The position numbers and the translations under genes were made by a program. DNA of 31,526 nucleotides from Saccoglossus kowalevskii (Eukaryota > Hemichordata > Enteropneusta > Harrimaniidae). Position 1 is the stretch's first letter. Every line of letters starts with the position of its first letter. Positions 31,107-31,526 of this stretch are shown here, piece by piece. The notes below the pieces were generated by a model. That model was given only the letters and a program-made list of their open reading frames with translations, was not told the origin of the DNA and ran no database searches. The stretch lies in assembly GCF_000003605.2 (NCBI RefSeq), contig NW_003141322.1, forward strand, positions 1 through 31,526, in the 5' to 3' direction.

Positions 31107-31526
31107 ACAAGCAGCCTCTCGGCTGAGATAGCTCCGCTGTTAGCAATGCATATTTCAATTAAAGAACAGAAGATATATTAGAAAATGAACAATATGCATA
31201 GTATCAATGCAATGGGACTTGCTGTTTTAAACAAGAATTCAAAAATATCATTTTTCACCATAAATGATTGTGGTTTTTAACAAGAAGAAAATATCACTTT
31301 TTACCAAAAATGACAAAAATATTCACCAAAATTAGAAAATTAAAGATATCATCATGAAATGAACAAATTTGAGAGTGGTCCACATGTAGTACCTATATAT
31401 GTAATATCAAAGCAATTGGACTTGCGGTTTTTAACAAGAAGTCGAAAATATCACTTCTTACCAAAAATGACAAAAATATTCACCAAAATTAGACAAGCAG
31501 CCTGTCGGCTGAGATAGCTCCGCTGT
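31107..31526 (-). repeat. Core-and-monomer dispersed repeat, right copy (inverted)
   Basis: Cores lie at 31107-31140 and 31493-31526, with the same internal phrases as 1-415 but on the opposite strand. Register is exact: base 31526 pairs with base 1. The core stem CAGCC/GGCTG is kept while its loop differs (GACA, GGGA or GAGA read in plus orientation). The core period is 386 bp, against 381 in the left copy. Confidence 0.88.

Noticed and set aside
31493-31526. tRNA-like A box (TAGCTCCGCTGT) in the repeat core, suggesting a SINE
   Set aside because: No B box (GGTTCGA) follows at the proper distance and there is no A-rich tail, so a Pol III origin is unsupported.
1-31526. A single 31-kb transposon with terminal inverted repeats
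   Set aside because: The interior holds ordinary intron-bearing host genes in mixed orientation and no element-wide transposase, polymerase or integrase; the end repeats are copies of a short family also present internally at 382 and 1280.

Overview
This window is AT-rich, intron-bearing animal DNA. GT..AG introns, a CUB/EGF-tailed astacin protease, a peptide-type GPCR, a STAG/SA cohesin fragment and many dispersed repeats all point to a metazoan. The astacin architecture (propeptide, astacin, EGF, CUB) would suit a marine invertebrate such as a hemichordate, echinoderm or mollusc. The species cannot be fixed from the sequence alone.

Layout. 1-1313 is repeat DNA built from a 34-nt hairpin 'core' and ~150-bp monomers. 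1612-2629 holds two plus-strand exons of a diverged STAG/SA (Scc3-type) cohesin subunit; a possible terminal exon with AATAAA follows at 4461-4640. 3284-3990 is a tandemly duplicated dispersed repeat headed by a strong hairpin. 4917-5298 is another dispersed repeat, with an inverted copy at 16667-16900. 6564-13335 (minus) is the best-supported gene: a complete ten-exon astacin metalloprotease of 453 residues, every splice phase closing exactly, with a TATA box at 13426-13433. From 13.4 to 27.6 kb the DNA is mostly gene-poor. It contains a GC-raised minus-strand exon candidate with a calcitonin-like Cys ring (18128-18411), a short perfect-stem hairpin (19332-19380), a dead non-LTR retrotransposon (about 20240-21690, minus) and a CpG-rich block with promoter-type motifs (25740-26230). 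27782-28879 (plus) is an intact single-exon rhodopsin-class GPCR of 365 residues. 29657-31106 is a foldback (long inverted-arm) element, directly followed by a copy of the first repeat in opposite orientation at 31107-31526.

Relationships. The STAG fragment and the astacin gene converge, with their 3' ends facing at about 4.6-6.5 kb. The astacin product would be a secreted zymogen and the GPCR a surface receptor; nothing shows that they work together. The most striking large-scale feature is that both ends of the window are the same ~415-bp repeat in inverted orientation and in exact register. Either the window is a contig broken at a repeat, or it is a segment bracketed by inverted repeat copies.
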